Shown here one piece after another: positions 1-8,061 of a DNA stretch of 64,000 nucleotides; the stretch's first letter is position 1; every line of letters starts with the position of its first letter. The DNA is from Merdibacter massiliensis (GTDB lineage: Bacteria > Bacillota_I > Bacilli_A > Erysipelotrichales > Erysipelotrichaceae). The notes beneath the pieces are model-generated. The model did not search any database. It saw only the letters and a list, made by a program, of their open reading frames with translations, and had not been told where the DNA came from. The DNA lies in contig NZ_LT699727.1 in NCBI RefSeq assembly GCF_900155395.1, positions 124,001 through 188,000 on the forward strand, given 5' to 3'. The translations under genes were made by a program, and so were the position numbers.

Positions 1-378
1 ATCTTTTTCAATGATGTAAGACTGCAGGCTCTTTTTACACCCATTCTTTTCATAAAATTCTTCTATCCCTTGTTGTGAGCCAAAATAAAGCATGGTTGGT
101 GTATGTTCTTTAGCAAGTTCAAGCAGCTTGCTTCCAATTCCCATTTTTTGATACTCTGGCAGGACAAGCAGCTCTGTGATTGTTCCAAAATAATAACCGT
201 CTGTAAGTATTCGTAAACACCCGACAAGTTTATCTTTATCATAGGCAGTTATATTCAAGGTCTTTGATAGAGCATAACTCGTTTTTTCTAAATCATAATT
301 TCCTTTCCAGACTTGATTTACAAAAGAGATAAATTGTGAAGCAGACAGGTTTTTATCGCTGATTTTATATTCTATCAT
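1..378 (-). CDS. GNAT family N-acetyltransferase, C-terminus cut by window edge
   Basis: The frame from an ATG at 378 stays open to the window edge, giving 126 residues without a stop. The translation starts MIEYKISDKNLSASQF and contains LLVLPEYQKMGIGSKLLELA, the acetyl-CoA binding segment (Q/RxxGxG/A) of GNAT enzymes. A small-molecule or protein N-acetyltransferase is therefore likely; the substrate cannot be told. It is the first gene of a run of minus-strand accessory genes and lies 28 bases beyond the VOC gene. Confidence 0.8.
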   Translation of the reverse strand, partial: MIEYKISDKNLSASQFISFVNQVWKGNYDLEKTSYALSKTLNITAYDKDKLVGCLRILTDGYYFGTITELLVLPEYQKMGIGSKLLELAKEHTPTMLYFGSQQGIEEFYEKNGCKKSLQSYIIEKD

Positions 379-406
379 CTTACATATTCCTAACCTTTAT
401 CAGAGA

Positions 407-865
407 TCATCGCATACAGGCATTTACAAATTTCATGGGAACATTCATACGCTCTGCAACCTGTTCTGGCGTCATTCCACTATCCAAGAAACGCTTGCAG
501 ACCACTTTCATGTTTTCGCCCACTTCAATTATGTGCTTGTCTGGGTCATAGAAACGCACGACACGCTGTCCCCATGAATGTTCTATAACAGGGTGAACAT
601 ACTCGATTTGATATTCTTTTAGCTTATCGGTAAATTTATCGAAATTATCCTCTTCAAAGTAGATTTCGAAATTATTTCCTCCAAAAGAAATGTCGTCTGT
701 CCCTATAAATTTACGGTATGTTTCCAGTGTCTGCAACGCTAATCCGCCAGTTAAAGTCTTATTGGCTCCAAAATCCATGATGACATGCAGTCCAAATACT
801 TTTTTATAAAATTCAACGGACTTCTCTATATCAGATACTACCAGCATAGGATTTTTTAATTTCAT
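407..865 (-). CDS. VOC (glyoxalase/bleomycin resistance) family protein
   Basis: A 152-residue protein that starts MKLKNPMLVVSDIEKSVEFY, the usual first beta-alpha unit of a vicinal-oxygen-chelate domain, and contains VVRFYDPDKHIIEVGE, the usual C-terminal metal-ligand strand. It keeps one beta-alpha-beta-beta-beta repeat pair (about residues 1-120) plus a short helical tail (GMTPEQVAERMNVP) resembling a small DNA-binding or dimer helix. Members bind small toxic or antibiotic ligands or act as metal-dependent lyases or dioxygenases. The substrate is unknown. A ribosome binding site (AAAGGAGG) precedes the start. Confidence 0.85.
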   Translation of the reverse strand: MKLKNPMLVVSDIEKSVEFYKKVFGLHVIMDFGANKTLTGGLALQTLETYRKFIGTDDISFGGNNFEIYFEEDNFDKFTDKLKEYQIEYVHPVIEHSWGQRVVRFYDPDKHIIEVGENMKVVCKRFLDSGMTPEQVAERMNVPMKFVNACMR

Positions 866-983
866 TTTTTACAGCCTCCTTTAACTATTTTTATATTCAA
901 ATTATACCAGTTATAATTAAGCCATTCAACGAATTCACAGTATGACTATTTTTCTTTCACTCTAATCTGAAATTTAAGTATAG

Positions 984-1020
984 AAAAAGCGGTTGATCTC
1001 CAAGGGAGTAACCGCCTTTC
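984..1020 (-). terminator. Intrinsic terminator after the alkyltransferase-like gene
   Basis: On the minus strand GGCGGTT pairs with AACCGC across a second short stem (CTCC/GGAG), followed by TTTTTC. It lies about 30 bases past the stop of the 1048-1530 gene. Confidence 0.7.
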
Positions 1021-1047
1021 ATATGAAGCATGAAATTGTAGTAAGAT

Positions 1048-1530
1048 TTACACCTCCAAATCAAAAAGAAATTTTTCGTAGTCCTTTACATAATATCGTA
1101 TGTTTTTACGTCCTTTTTGAATAATAGTGTGTCCCTCTGCTTCCAATTTTTCTTTCTGTGCTTCAATACCATTTGGATATTTAACATTTAGTTCCCCGTT
1201 TGCTTTCAATGTTCTCCAATAAGGTGTTTCATTTTCTGAACGTTGATAACTTGCCCACGCTGCAATAGAAACAAAAATCCCTGCTGTAATCGGTTCTGTA
1301 AAATCTGCACCGCTCAATTTTGCAAAGTATTCTCGTATTTTTCCAACAGTAATTACTTTACCATACGGAATTTTTTTCATTACTGTATCATAGTCGATAG
1401 GTGGAGCAAGGTACATTTTACTTCCGCCATATTTTTCAATGCTTTTCTGGTCTGTAATAGTCTGAAATTTTGGCATATCCTTATTATCGTGCAACATAGC
1501 ATTGAAATCCTTTTTATCTTCATTTGCCAT
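1048..1530 (-). CDS. MGMT-fold alkyltransferase-like protein without the active cysteine
   Basis: A 160-residue protein. The start at 1530 is chosen because GCAGGAGGTGGCAAA sits directly in front of it; a longer frame upstream has no such site. The central part (IPYGKVITVGKIREYFAKLS, then ETPYWRTLKANGELN) matches the winged DNA-binding domain of O6-alkylguanine-DNA alkyltransferases. However, the PCHR active site reads PYWR, so the methyl-accepting cysteine is absent. Such ATL proteins bind alkylated bases and are known to hand them to nucleotide excision repair. Contrast the 31,763-32,059 gene, which keeps PCHR. Confidence 0.75.
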   Translation of the reverse strand: MANEDKKDFNAMLHDNKDMPKFQTITDQKSIEKYGGSKMYLAPPIDYDTVMKKIPYGKVITVGKIREYFAKLSGADFTEPITAGIFVSIAAWASYQRSENETPYWRTLKANGELNVKYPNGIEAQKEKLEAEGHTIIQKGRKNIRYYVKDYEKFLFDLEV

Positions 1531-1551
1531 TTTGCCACCTCCTGCTTTAAG

Positions 1552-1566
1552 GATAATCAGATTATC
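1552..1566. promoter_or_regulatory. Perfect 7-bp palindrome just upstream of the alkyltransferase-like gene
   Basis: GATAATC-A-GATTATC lies 20 bases before the start codon at 1530. A TTGACA hexamer sits further upstream on the minus strand (near 1595). The placement suits a repressor operator, but no cognate regulator is seen. The rest of 1567-1840 is AT-rich with no gene I can support. Confidence 0.4.
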
Positions 1567-1840
1567 TTGACTATGCAATGAGACTGTTTGAAAAATGTCA
1601 ACAATTTCAAATTTTGTATAGATCCGCACAATAATGATTGCTTTTTATTTGGCTATCTCTAAACACCGAGTAATTTAATAAAGTCTTGACACTTCTATAT
1701 CAATTGGTTCAACCATACTCCATTTACCGCCTCAGCAATACTTGTAATTACAACACCTGGGTGCTAATTTTTTAAATATTTTTCTAATATTAAATAACGA
1801 CTGCACCTTTTCTAATTTTAAAAGTACAGACGTTATCCTT

Positions 1841-2992
1841 TTACTTTTTCATTTGTCCTGATTTAAATTTATATTTGCCTTTCCCATATCCAGACACCGG
1901 TTCTATGATTTCTGCCTCCACTAAATTTGCAAGAAATTTAGATGCCCCCGATTCCTTCAATTCAAGAAGTTCCATAACAACACTTCTGCCAAATATTTGG
2001 TCAAAACCAAATTCATCGAAGAGTTTCCTGATATGAGACATAGTTTTAGCAGAAAAATGATTTTCTCTTCCAGAAATCACACTATCAATATCCACTTTTC
2101 TATTTCCAATATCTACTTTTCCATCTTGAATATCCACTTTTTGAGTTTCAACGTGTATTTTCATATCATTTAATATCCCGCTTATATGCAGATTTCTATT
2201 GTGAAGTTCATGTTTCTCGTTTAGAAGCAGATTTCTAAGAAACATCTCAAGATATTCTGTAGTTTCGAAAATACCTTTTTGTAGATTTGTATAGTTAGCA
2301 CGGACAAGTGCATTTCTGAAATACCATGCATTTTCCGCAAATATATCATTCGTCGCCGAAAACCCAAGTGTTCTTAAATATTTAATGAAAAATACTGCTG
2401 TTGTTCTTGTATTGCCCTCACCAAATATATGAATTTGCCACAATCTTGAAATAAAAACGGCAAGATGATGAATAATTTCATCTATTGTAAGACCTTTATA
2501 GCTAAAACCTTTCTCCAAAGACAAGTCATATTCAAGTGTAGCCCTCAATTCTGAGGCACTACCATACATAACTGTTTCACCATCGAGCACCCATTCTTTT
2601 TTCGTAATATTATAATCTCTGATTTCCCCGGCATGTGCATATATTCCCTGAAAGAGTTTGCGATGAATCGAAATATACTCATTTGGAGTCAGTGAAAACG
2701 CTGTTTCTGAAAGTATCTCCACAATACGGGAAGATACCTTATCTGCTTCTTCAGTACGCTCCTCATCTGACAGATGTACAGGTTTTTCCTCATAATAGCT
2801 GTCAATGAGAATTTGTGCTTCTTTCAGAGTAATTTTACCCTCAATATTCTGAATAGCAGTATCAATCAGATATTTTGACGGTTTAAGACCATCTACGTCC
2901 TGAAGTCCGATTGCTGTGCTCCATGCATAACTCTTTCTTACTCTGTCCGGTTCAGATTCTTTCAAATATTCCTTAAACGGATCCTTTTCCAC
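1841..2992 (-). CDS. Fic family protein, putative AMP/nucleotidyl transferase
   Basis: A 383-residue protein with a clear Fic core: the catalytic loop at about 188-198 reads HIFGEGNTRTT, a form of HxFx(D/E)GN(G/T)R. The N-terminus (about 38-60, ending NIEG then KITLKEAQ) resembles the VbhA-like inhibitory helix of self-restrained Fic enzymes, though the S/T of the inhibitory motif is not in its usual place. The C-terminal 80 residues look like a winged helix (KESGASKFLANLVEAEIIEP). Fic enzymes transfer AMP or other nucleotide parts to proteins and serve as toxins or in defence. Odd: a tandem KVDI repeat lies at residues 285-303. The NUDIX gene lies 5 bases upstream, so the two are probably cotranscribed. 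Confidence 0.85.
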   Translation of the reverse strand: MEKDPFKEYLKESEPDRVRKSYAWSTAIGLQDVDGLKPSKYLIDTAIQNIEGKITLKEAQILIDSYYEEKPVHLSDEERTEEADKVSSRIVEILSETAFSLTPNEYISIHRKLFQGIYAHAGEIRDYNITKKEWVLDGETVMYGSASELRATLEYDLSLEKGFSYKGLTIDEIIHHLAVFISRLWQIHIFGEGNTRTTAVFFIKYLRTLGFSATNDIFAENAWYFRNALVRANYTNLQKGIFETTEYLEMFLRNLLLNEKHELHNRNLHISGILNDMKIHVETQKVDIQDGKVDIGNRKVDIDSVISGRENHFSAKTMSHIRKLFDEFGFDQIFGRSVVMELLELKESGASKFLANLVEAEIIEPVSGYGKGKYKFKSGQMKK

Positions 2993-2997
2993 CTCTG

Positions 2998-3402
2998 TTA
3001 CCTCATTTCATAATAATACATTTTTTCTTTTATCTTTTCAATCAATTCCACGTCTGACGGAAGCCATTCTACACTATGCAACTTCTCTTTTGTCAGCCAT
3101 TTAGCTGCTTCATGCTCTTTCAACTCCAATCCACCTTTCACAATCTCACACCAAAAGCAATCCATAGACAGGTGAAAATTGGGATAATCGTATTCGATTG
3201 TATCAATCAGATCTCCTACATTGATATCGGTATCCAATTCTTCTTTGATTTCTCTGGCAAGGGCCTGTTCAGGTGATTCCCCATCTTCAATCTTACCTCC
3301 AGGAAATTCCCATCCATCCTTGAATTCTCCATATCCTCTTTGCGTAGCAAAAATTTTATCATCTTTTCTAATCACCGCTGCTACTACACGTACAGTCTTC
3401 AT
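2998..3402 (-). CDS. NUDIX hydrolase, MutT-like
   Basis: A 134-residue protein with an intact NUDIX box beginning GGKIEDGESPEQAL and running into REIKEELD (GX5EX7REUXEEXGU). The length and opening MKTVRVVAAVIRKDDKIFAT match the (deoxy)nucleoside triphosphate pyrophosphohydrolase group (8-oxo-dGTPase/CTP pyrophosphohydrolase type). Start 3402 (ATG) is preferred over the GTG three bases earlier. It sits between the Fic gene and a ruined DUF3427 helicase. MutT-like genes are often found next to such helicases, so it may be a surviving part of that module. Confidence 0.85.
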   Translation of the reverse strand: MKTVRVVAAVIRKDDKIFATQRGYGEFKDGWEFPGGKIEDGESPEQALAREIKEELDTDINVGDLIDTIEYDYPNFHLSMDCFWCEIVKGGLELKEHEAAKWLTKEKLHSVEWLPSDVELIEKIKEKMYYYEMR

Positions 3403-3450
3403 CACATTTCTCCATTCTGATTCTTTTAGTTATTTTTACGTTTTTTACCA

Positions 3451-4720
3451 TTAATCACTCACAATATAATCATAGATATCACTTCTTACCGGCACGTCTA
3501 ATCGATAGTCTATCTCAAAGGCATTATCCTTTGTTTTTTCCATATAAATTTGTCTCGGATTTCCCTCCGCAAAGATTTCTCCCAAAAAATAGAATTCTTT
3601 TGCCTCATCTTTTCGACTACAGAAAATTAGCCCTTTTACTCGATCTCCGCTAAATCCATAGTAATTTGCTTTCTCGATTACATAATTGACTCGGTCATCA
3701 AAAATCAGATTCGAAAAATTCTTTACACCTGCATTGTCATCGAATACTTCTCCATTTATTTCCAGATCTGTAATTCCAAAATAATGGAAAGGACATAATA
3801 AATCTTCCTCAAGAGCCTGCTGAAGACGTATTTCATAGGCAATATGATGTTCAAAAATCGAATAGATATCATACTGATTGGTATCTGGACTGGCTGTCAT
3901 TCCCAGCCAGAACTTTGGTTTGAAATACCGCATAATCTTCTGGTAACTCTCAGCACCAGCATGATGACACTCATCGAGAATAATCACGTCAAAATCCGTG
4001 GGGCTATAATGGGACAGAATATCTTCTTTCGAGAGCATTTGCATAGTAGCAAACAAGAAATTTGCCTCAAACTCTCTGCTGTTTCCGCGTACGAAACTTT
4101 TTTTCATTCAGATACTCTTGACGATAAGTATCAATAAAATCTTCAAAAGCCAAGGAATGCTCATCTTGCCATAGATCATCGAATTCCCATAAAACTGCCT
4201 GAGTCAGCTCACCCTGTTCTGTAGAGACAATTTTGGTATTCCACTCTTTGTTTTTTGTGATGGCACTGAGTGTCATATTGGAACTTCCGATGATAATCCG
4301 ATAAATTTCTTCTTCACGAAAAATATATCCTTTTGTATGAAATCCACCAGTTTCTAAACTTGCAACAAACATTTTCAATTCAATGTTTTTTAATCCAGCC
4401 AACTTTTCCAAAGCCTCTGGCTCACTGAACATAAGATAATTTGTCGTCAAGATTTTCCCTGGAATATTTTTTTGTTCCAAATCTTTTAAAGTCTGAAGAA
4501 GCGGTGTAATTCCGCTTTTGGTAATAAAAGCGACACTGATACAGAATTCTTCACATCTCTGTAATTCCTCTTCAATTGAAACAAGAACTTTTTTTCCAAG
4601 CTTATAGTTATTTGAAATAAATTCTGGTCGATATGCCAGATTAGAATTTGCAGTATGATCCAGATATGCTGTCTGAATTGCTGTCTGCAATGTTTTTATT
4701 TTGTCATTGTATAACTGCAT
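3451..4720 (-). pseudogene. Collapsed PLD / DEAD-box helicase / DUF3427 gene
   Basis: From the ATG at 4720 (SD GGGAGG) the first frame encodes a phospholipase-D-like domain (EISNNYK-like opening; SNMTLSAITKNKEWNTKIV) and stops near 4067. A second frame resumes at about 4107 with superfamily II helicase sequence (ATMQML, then LDECHHAGAESY as motif II, FWLGMTASPD as motif III). The stretch that should hold Walker A is missing between the two. A second join near 3600 jumps from FCSRKDEAKE straight to a DUF3427-like end (YRLDVPVRSDIYDY), skipping helicase motifs V/VI. Full-length relatives are about 900 residues or more. Two internal deletions and a frame change make it non-functional as a helicase. 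Such proteins are frequent in defence islands. Confidence 0.75.
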
Positions 4721-4917
4721 TACCACTAACCTCCCTGAGGTTTTAAGTTGTATATATTGTATCACAATTTCCCTTTTCTCACTAATGATAGATATTTTGT
4801 TCCTACATAACTTGTCAATGTTTGTTCCAATATTGTTCTTCATTATAATACTTCTCAAAAAGAATCACTTTTAAAATGTCGCTTTCTATTTTATATAATT
4901 GCATAGACTTTAATTCT

Positions 4918-5187
4918 TTATGATGGGTATGGATCTAACCTATTATGTTTTTTCTCTGAATAAAAATCGGAACAAATCCATATATTATTCTCCTTTGAAA
5001 TCCGTATACTTACATTACTCTGTAAATCATTACATTTTAATTTACTTTTTAAATTTTCAAATATTATTTCTTCCACTTCTCTTTGACACTTTGAATCTGA
5101 CAAGTACCTTTTTCCATAAATATCCACTATACCTCTGTGTACCATCAACAACAGATTACCAAAATAACAATTTCGCCCATTCTTCAT
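4918..5187 (-). CDS. Small hypothetical protein
   Basis: An 89-residue open frame that begins four bases after the stop of the Nmad3-like pseudogene. Its composition is protein-like (SDSKCQREVEEIIFENLKSK as an amphipathic helix). I do not recognise a family. The same stretch is also open on the other strand, so the call rests on position and composition only. 4721-4917 holds no gene I can support. Confidence 0.4.
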   Translation of the reverse strand: MKNGRNCYFGNLLLMVHRGIVDIYGKRYLSDSKCQREVEEIIFENLKSKLKCNDLQSNVSIRISKENNIWICSDFYSEKKHNRLDPYPS

Positions 5188-5191
5188 AAAA

Positions 5192-5985
5192 TTAATTTTC
5201 TATTAAAACGATCTCCTTCCTGATTCTGACATAATAGATACCTTCATCAATACTTTTCACAGAATTCTTTCGATTGCTTTCGATGTTATCAGTATCATAT
5301 ACTTTGCAATATTTCCAGGTCGCTTTTGATTTTCCAGGCATCGTCAGCACACGTTTTTTATCATACAGAAATGTGCCTGCACCCGGCATTTCGGGAGCAA
5401 GGGAAAGTTGTTTGCTTGCTGTAAAAATCACATTATTCTTCTCTTCATAAATACGTTTATCACAGGCATGTGGAGCCAGAACAATTTCTTTTGCTCGTCA
5501 GGATCAGTGATAATGCCCCCCAACCTGTAAATATCCCCATACGACCTGCAGCGGCATTCCCAGATAAGTATCCTCTGTTTTATCCGTTCTTCGAACATAT
5601 TCATACTTTCCATGATTCTGCTTTATATGGCGAAAATTGCCAAAGAAAAGAAATAGATCTCCTTCAGAAATATGTTGATTCTTTAGATAAGTTGCAGCTT
5701 GATTAATCTGTCCAAAAGCCGGTGTCACTCACGAATTGATTCCCGCCTTCTGTCTTTCACCAGATCGGGATCCAAATGGCAATGTTCTGCTCCCCGATAC
5801 CCAAGCGCATTCAAAATTGTTTTCATGCAAATTCCATCACAAAACAATTCGTCATATCGAATGTTGTCCTTCTCCACATCTTTACTTGGGATAGGGAATG
5901 AAACCATTGTCCCATCTTCAAAAATAGGACTCATGATACCGCCATTAGCGCTATCAAATCCTTTACGACTTAAAACTACTTTCAT
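5192..5985 (-). pseudogene. Nmad3-like nucleotide-modification associated protein, frameshifted three times
   Basis: Starting at ATG 5985 the product reads MKVVLSRKGFDSANGGIMSP, with CHLDPDL further on: the opening of Nmad3 (putative nucleotide modification associated domain 3) proteins. The same protein continues in another frame (PAFGQINQAATYL, GDLFLFFGNFR, VVWGYLQVG), then another (GIITDPDEQKKLFW), then another (VIFTASKQLSLAPEMPGAGT). Single-base changes explain each join: loss of one G near 5727 (GAGTG for GAGTGG), one extra G in the G6 run near 5516-5521, and one lost base near 5475. Intact, it would be about 265 residues. It sits upstream of a small unknown gene and downstream of a methyltransferase. 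Sequencing error at homopolymers is an alternative to real decay. Confidence 0.7.
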
Positions 5986-6003
5986 TGCTCTCACCGCTTA
6001 TCA

Positions 6004-6597
6004 TTAAGAGTTATTTCTTCTCAATCTTAAAACCGCATTCAGCCACCGAAATCCCCGTCTCCCTCTTACATCTTCGGTATACCACAGCTGCTCCAGCTTC
6101 AATTGTTTATTTACCGTCAGGATTTTCTCTACCAGCTGTTCAGTAAACTCAAGAAAAAAACGTCCATCCTCCACTTTTCCCGTGGGAATTCCATTTTTCC
6201 CAGAAATGTATATAATTCCATTGTCATCCAGATACTGATCGATCTTTTCAAAAAACTGCAGTACTTCTTCTTCCTGCAGATGAATCAATGATGCACACGC
6301 CCAGATCCCATCGTACCGTTCCGTCGGCCGATAGTTTTGGATATCTGAACATATAATTTTTCCTGAGAAAACTTTCCGGATTTCTCTGCCTAGATTCTTC
6401 GACGGTTCCAATGCAGTCACCTGATATCCCTGTTTCTGGAAATAACATGCATCACGTCCGCTACCGCTTCCCACATCCAGAATCTTGACCCCATTTTTTA
6501 ACAGGGGAAGGAATCTTTGATACTGTTTTGACATATCAGCGGAAAATGTTTCTGCCACATAGCGTTCTGCATTGCTTTCGTAATAGTTACTCATCAT
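6004..6597 (-). CDS. Class I SAM-dependent methyltransferase
   Basis: A 197-residue protein with the Rossmann SAM-binding motif I (KILDVGSGSGRDACYFQKQG, about residues 38-57), an acidic end of strand 2 (VTALEPS) and motif IV-like GIWACASLIHL. It resembles small UbiE/Tellurite-type methyltransferases rather than DNA methylases, as no (D/N)PPY is present. The target is unknown. It is tightly packed with the upstream HNH gene (stop at 6599) and followed after 18 bases by the Nmad3 remnant. It therefore probably belongs to the same accessory operon. Confidence 0.8.
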   Translation of the reverse strand: MMSNYYESNAERYVAETFSADMSKQYQRFLPLLKNGVKILDVGSGSGRDACYFQKQGYQVTALEPSKNLGREIRKVFSGKIICSDIQNYRPTERYDGIWACASLIHLQEEEVLQFFEKIDQYLDDNGIIYISGKNGIPTGKVEDGRFFLEFTEQLVEKILTVNKQLKLEQLWYTEDVRGRRGFRWLNAVLRLRRNNS

Positions 6598-6598
6598 C

Positions 6599-7702
6599 TT
6601 ATGTCCTCAAGCTCCAACTGGAAAATCCCATACTTTTTGCCGACTGATAGACCGGAAACATAATCTCTTCCAAACGCCCGGAAAACTCCGTTTCCGTCAG
6701 ACCTCTCTGATAAAGTCTATGCCTGATCTCCTGATTGTTCAGATGCTCCTTCGCACATTTTTCAAAGGCTTTATGTACTTCCGGATATTCCCACATCAAT
6801 TCATAGGACAAATATTCCATTTTACATAATAATGGGAAATACATATTCCAGTCTGGAAGGCTGTTGCTTTTACTGCTGTTGATACTCCGGGTTGTAGGCG
6901 TCAGATTCCACAATTCATCATGTGCCACATACGACCAGGGTACAAAATGATCAATGGATAAATTGTTTTCACTGAGTCGATTTTCCCCATAGATTTCACA
7001 AATAGGTTTTATGGAGACAAGCATTTTCCAATATTTTTTTACCTTTTCCAGATTCCGTTCTTTTGGCGGATAAAGCTTGTCCACAATTCCCGGAACACTG
7101 GGATTCCTTTTCTGAAGATACTGGATCAGATTCAATTCCACCCATCCCTGTATGATTTCATAATTGCGGTCAATATAATCCGCCCATTCTTCCTGTATCT
7201 GGATTTGGGTATTTAGGCCACTGAATTGCAGGAAATAATACATCAGTCTTTGTTCCTGGTTGATTCTTTTCGCAAGATTTTCCCCGGATCTGTTCCATTC
7301 TTTTCCTTTCATAGATTCCATAAAAGGCGCCTGTAAACGATAGGGAACATTATAAGATAACGTCCGTTTCATGGCTAAAACTTCTTTATCTTTACATGTC
7401 TTCACATACTCCAGAACAACGTCTTTCTTCTCACAGGATTTCATATTACTGATCTCACCCAGCCGGTGAACCAACCGTTCCAGTGCATCATTAGGGCCAA
7501 GATTCAACCGGTACTCCAAAACCATATACCAGGCATCTGCGATCATTTCATCAATCAACGTTTCAAATGTAATTGTTTTCTGTCCTTCTTTTATTTTCCG
7601 TGCGATTGCCTGAAACCAAAATAATTTGTAACACTCGCTTTTGTTATCAAACAATCTGGAAAAATGGGCAATATCCAATATATCAGAATGTGGCAGCTGC
7701 AT
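6599..7702 (-). CDS. HNH endonuclease domain protein
   Basis: A 367-residue protein. The first two thirds are helical and I do not recognise them. The nuclease part at about 240-285 shows IDHFVPWSYVAHDELWNLTP followed by N-S-S-K-S-N-S-L-P, the H-N-N/K pattern of HNH nucleases (DHxxPWS...ExxNL). It probably cuts DNA. It starts two bases after the MazG-like gene and runs to the methyltransferase, forming part of a MazG/HNH/methyltransferase operon behind the GIY-YIG/DUF2075 helicase. Defence or DNA processing is inferred from this context only. Confidence 0.75.
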   Translation of the reverse strand: MQLPHSDILDIAHFSRLFDNKSECYKLFWFQAIARKIKEGQKTITFETLIDEMIADAWYMVLEYRLNLGPNDALERLVHRLGEISNMKSCEKKDVVLEYVKTCKDKEVLAMKRTLSYNVPYRLQAPFMESMKGKEWNRSGENLAKRINQEQRLMYYFLQFSGLNTQIQIQEEWADYIDRNYEIIQGWVELNLIQYLQKRNPSVPGIVDKLYPPKERNLEKVKKYWKMLVSIKPICEIYGENRLSENNLSIDHFVPWSYVAHDELWNLTPTTRSINSSKSNSLPDWNMYFPLLCKMEYLSYELMWEYPEVHKAFEKCAKEHLNNQEIRHRLYQRGLTETEFSGRLEEIMFPVYQSAKSMGFSSWSLRT

Positions 7703-7703
7703 G

Positions 7704-8042
7704 TCATTCTCCCAGTTCCGTATATTTCTCTTTATGTCCGTATGCTTTTTCTACCGGATATTTTTCTGCATTCCGCTTTACCTTTTCCTGAATGATTTCA
7801 TCTAAGTCCAATCCGCAGGTATCTGCCATTAAAATACAGTAATTCAGTACATCCGCCAGTTCTTCCCTGACCTTGTCTTTTTTCTCCTCGCACCAGACAT
7901 CATCTGCACTCCACTGAAATATTTCCAGCAATTCCGCCGCCTCCAGGCTGATGGAAATAGCCAGATCTTTCGGGTTATGGAACTGTTTCCAGTTCCTATC
8001 ATCTCTAAACTTCAATACTTCATCTATTGTCTCCTGTTTCAT
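7704..8042 (-). CDS. MazG-like nucleotide pyrophosphohydrolase
   Basis: A 112-residue all-helical protein. ATG at 8042 is chosen for its GGGGAGGTCTAT ribosome site; an earlier in-frame start would overlap the helicase gene. Metal-binding acidic motifs are visible: ISLEAAELLEIFQW, then EELADVLNYCILMAD (the EExxE...ExxD signature of the MazG superfamily). Members hydrolyse (d)NTPs to monophosphates and clean or deplete nucleotide pools. Pairing with a DUF2075 helicase suggests a nucleotide-depletion or surveillance role, which is inference. Confidence 0.85.
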   Translation of the reverse strand: MKQETIDEVLKFRDDRNWKQFHNPKDLAISISLEAAELLEIFQWSADDVWCEEKKDKVREELADVLNYCILMADTCGLDLDEIIQEKVKRNAEKYPVEKAYGHKEKYTELGE

Positions 8043-8061
8043 ATAGACCTCCCCTTTTTTC

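Noticed and set aside
1243-1581. Cysteine-rich plus-strand frame
   Set aside because: Antisense shadow of the alkyltransferase-like gene, whose family motifs and ribosome site are clear.
4920-5189. Open frame of 89 codons on the plus strand
   Set aside because: Antisense to a minus-strand frame that continues the local operon; no ribosome site and low-complexity hydrophobic composition.
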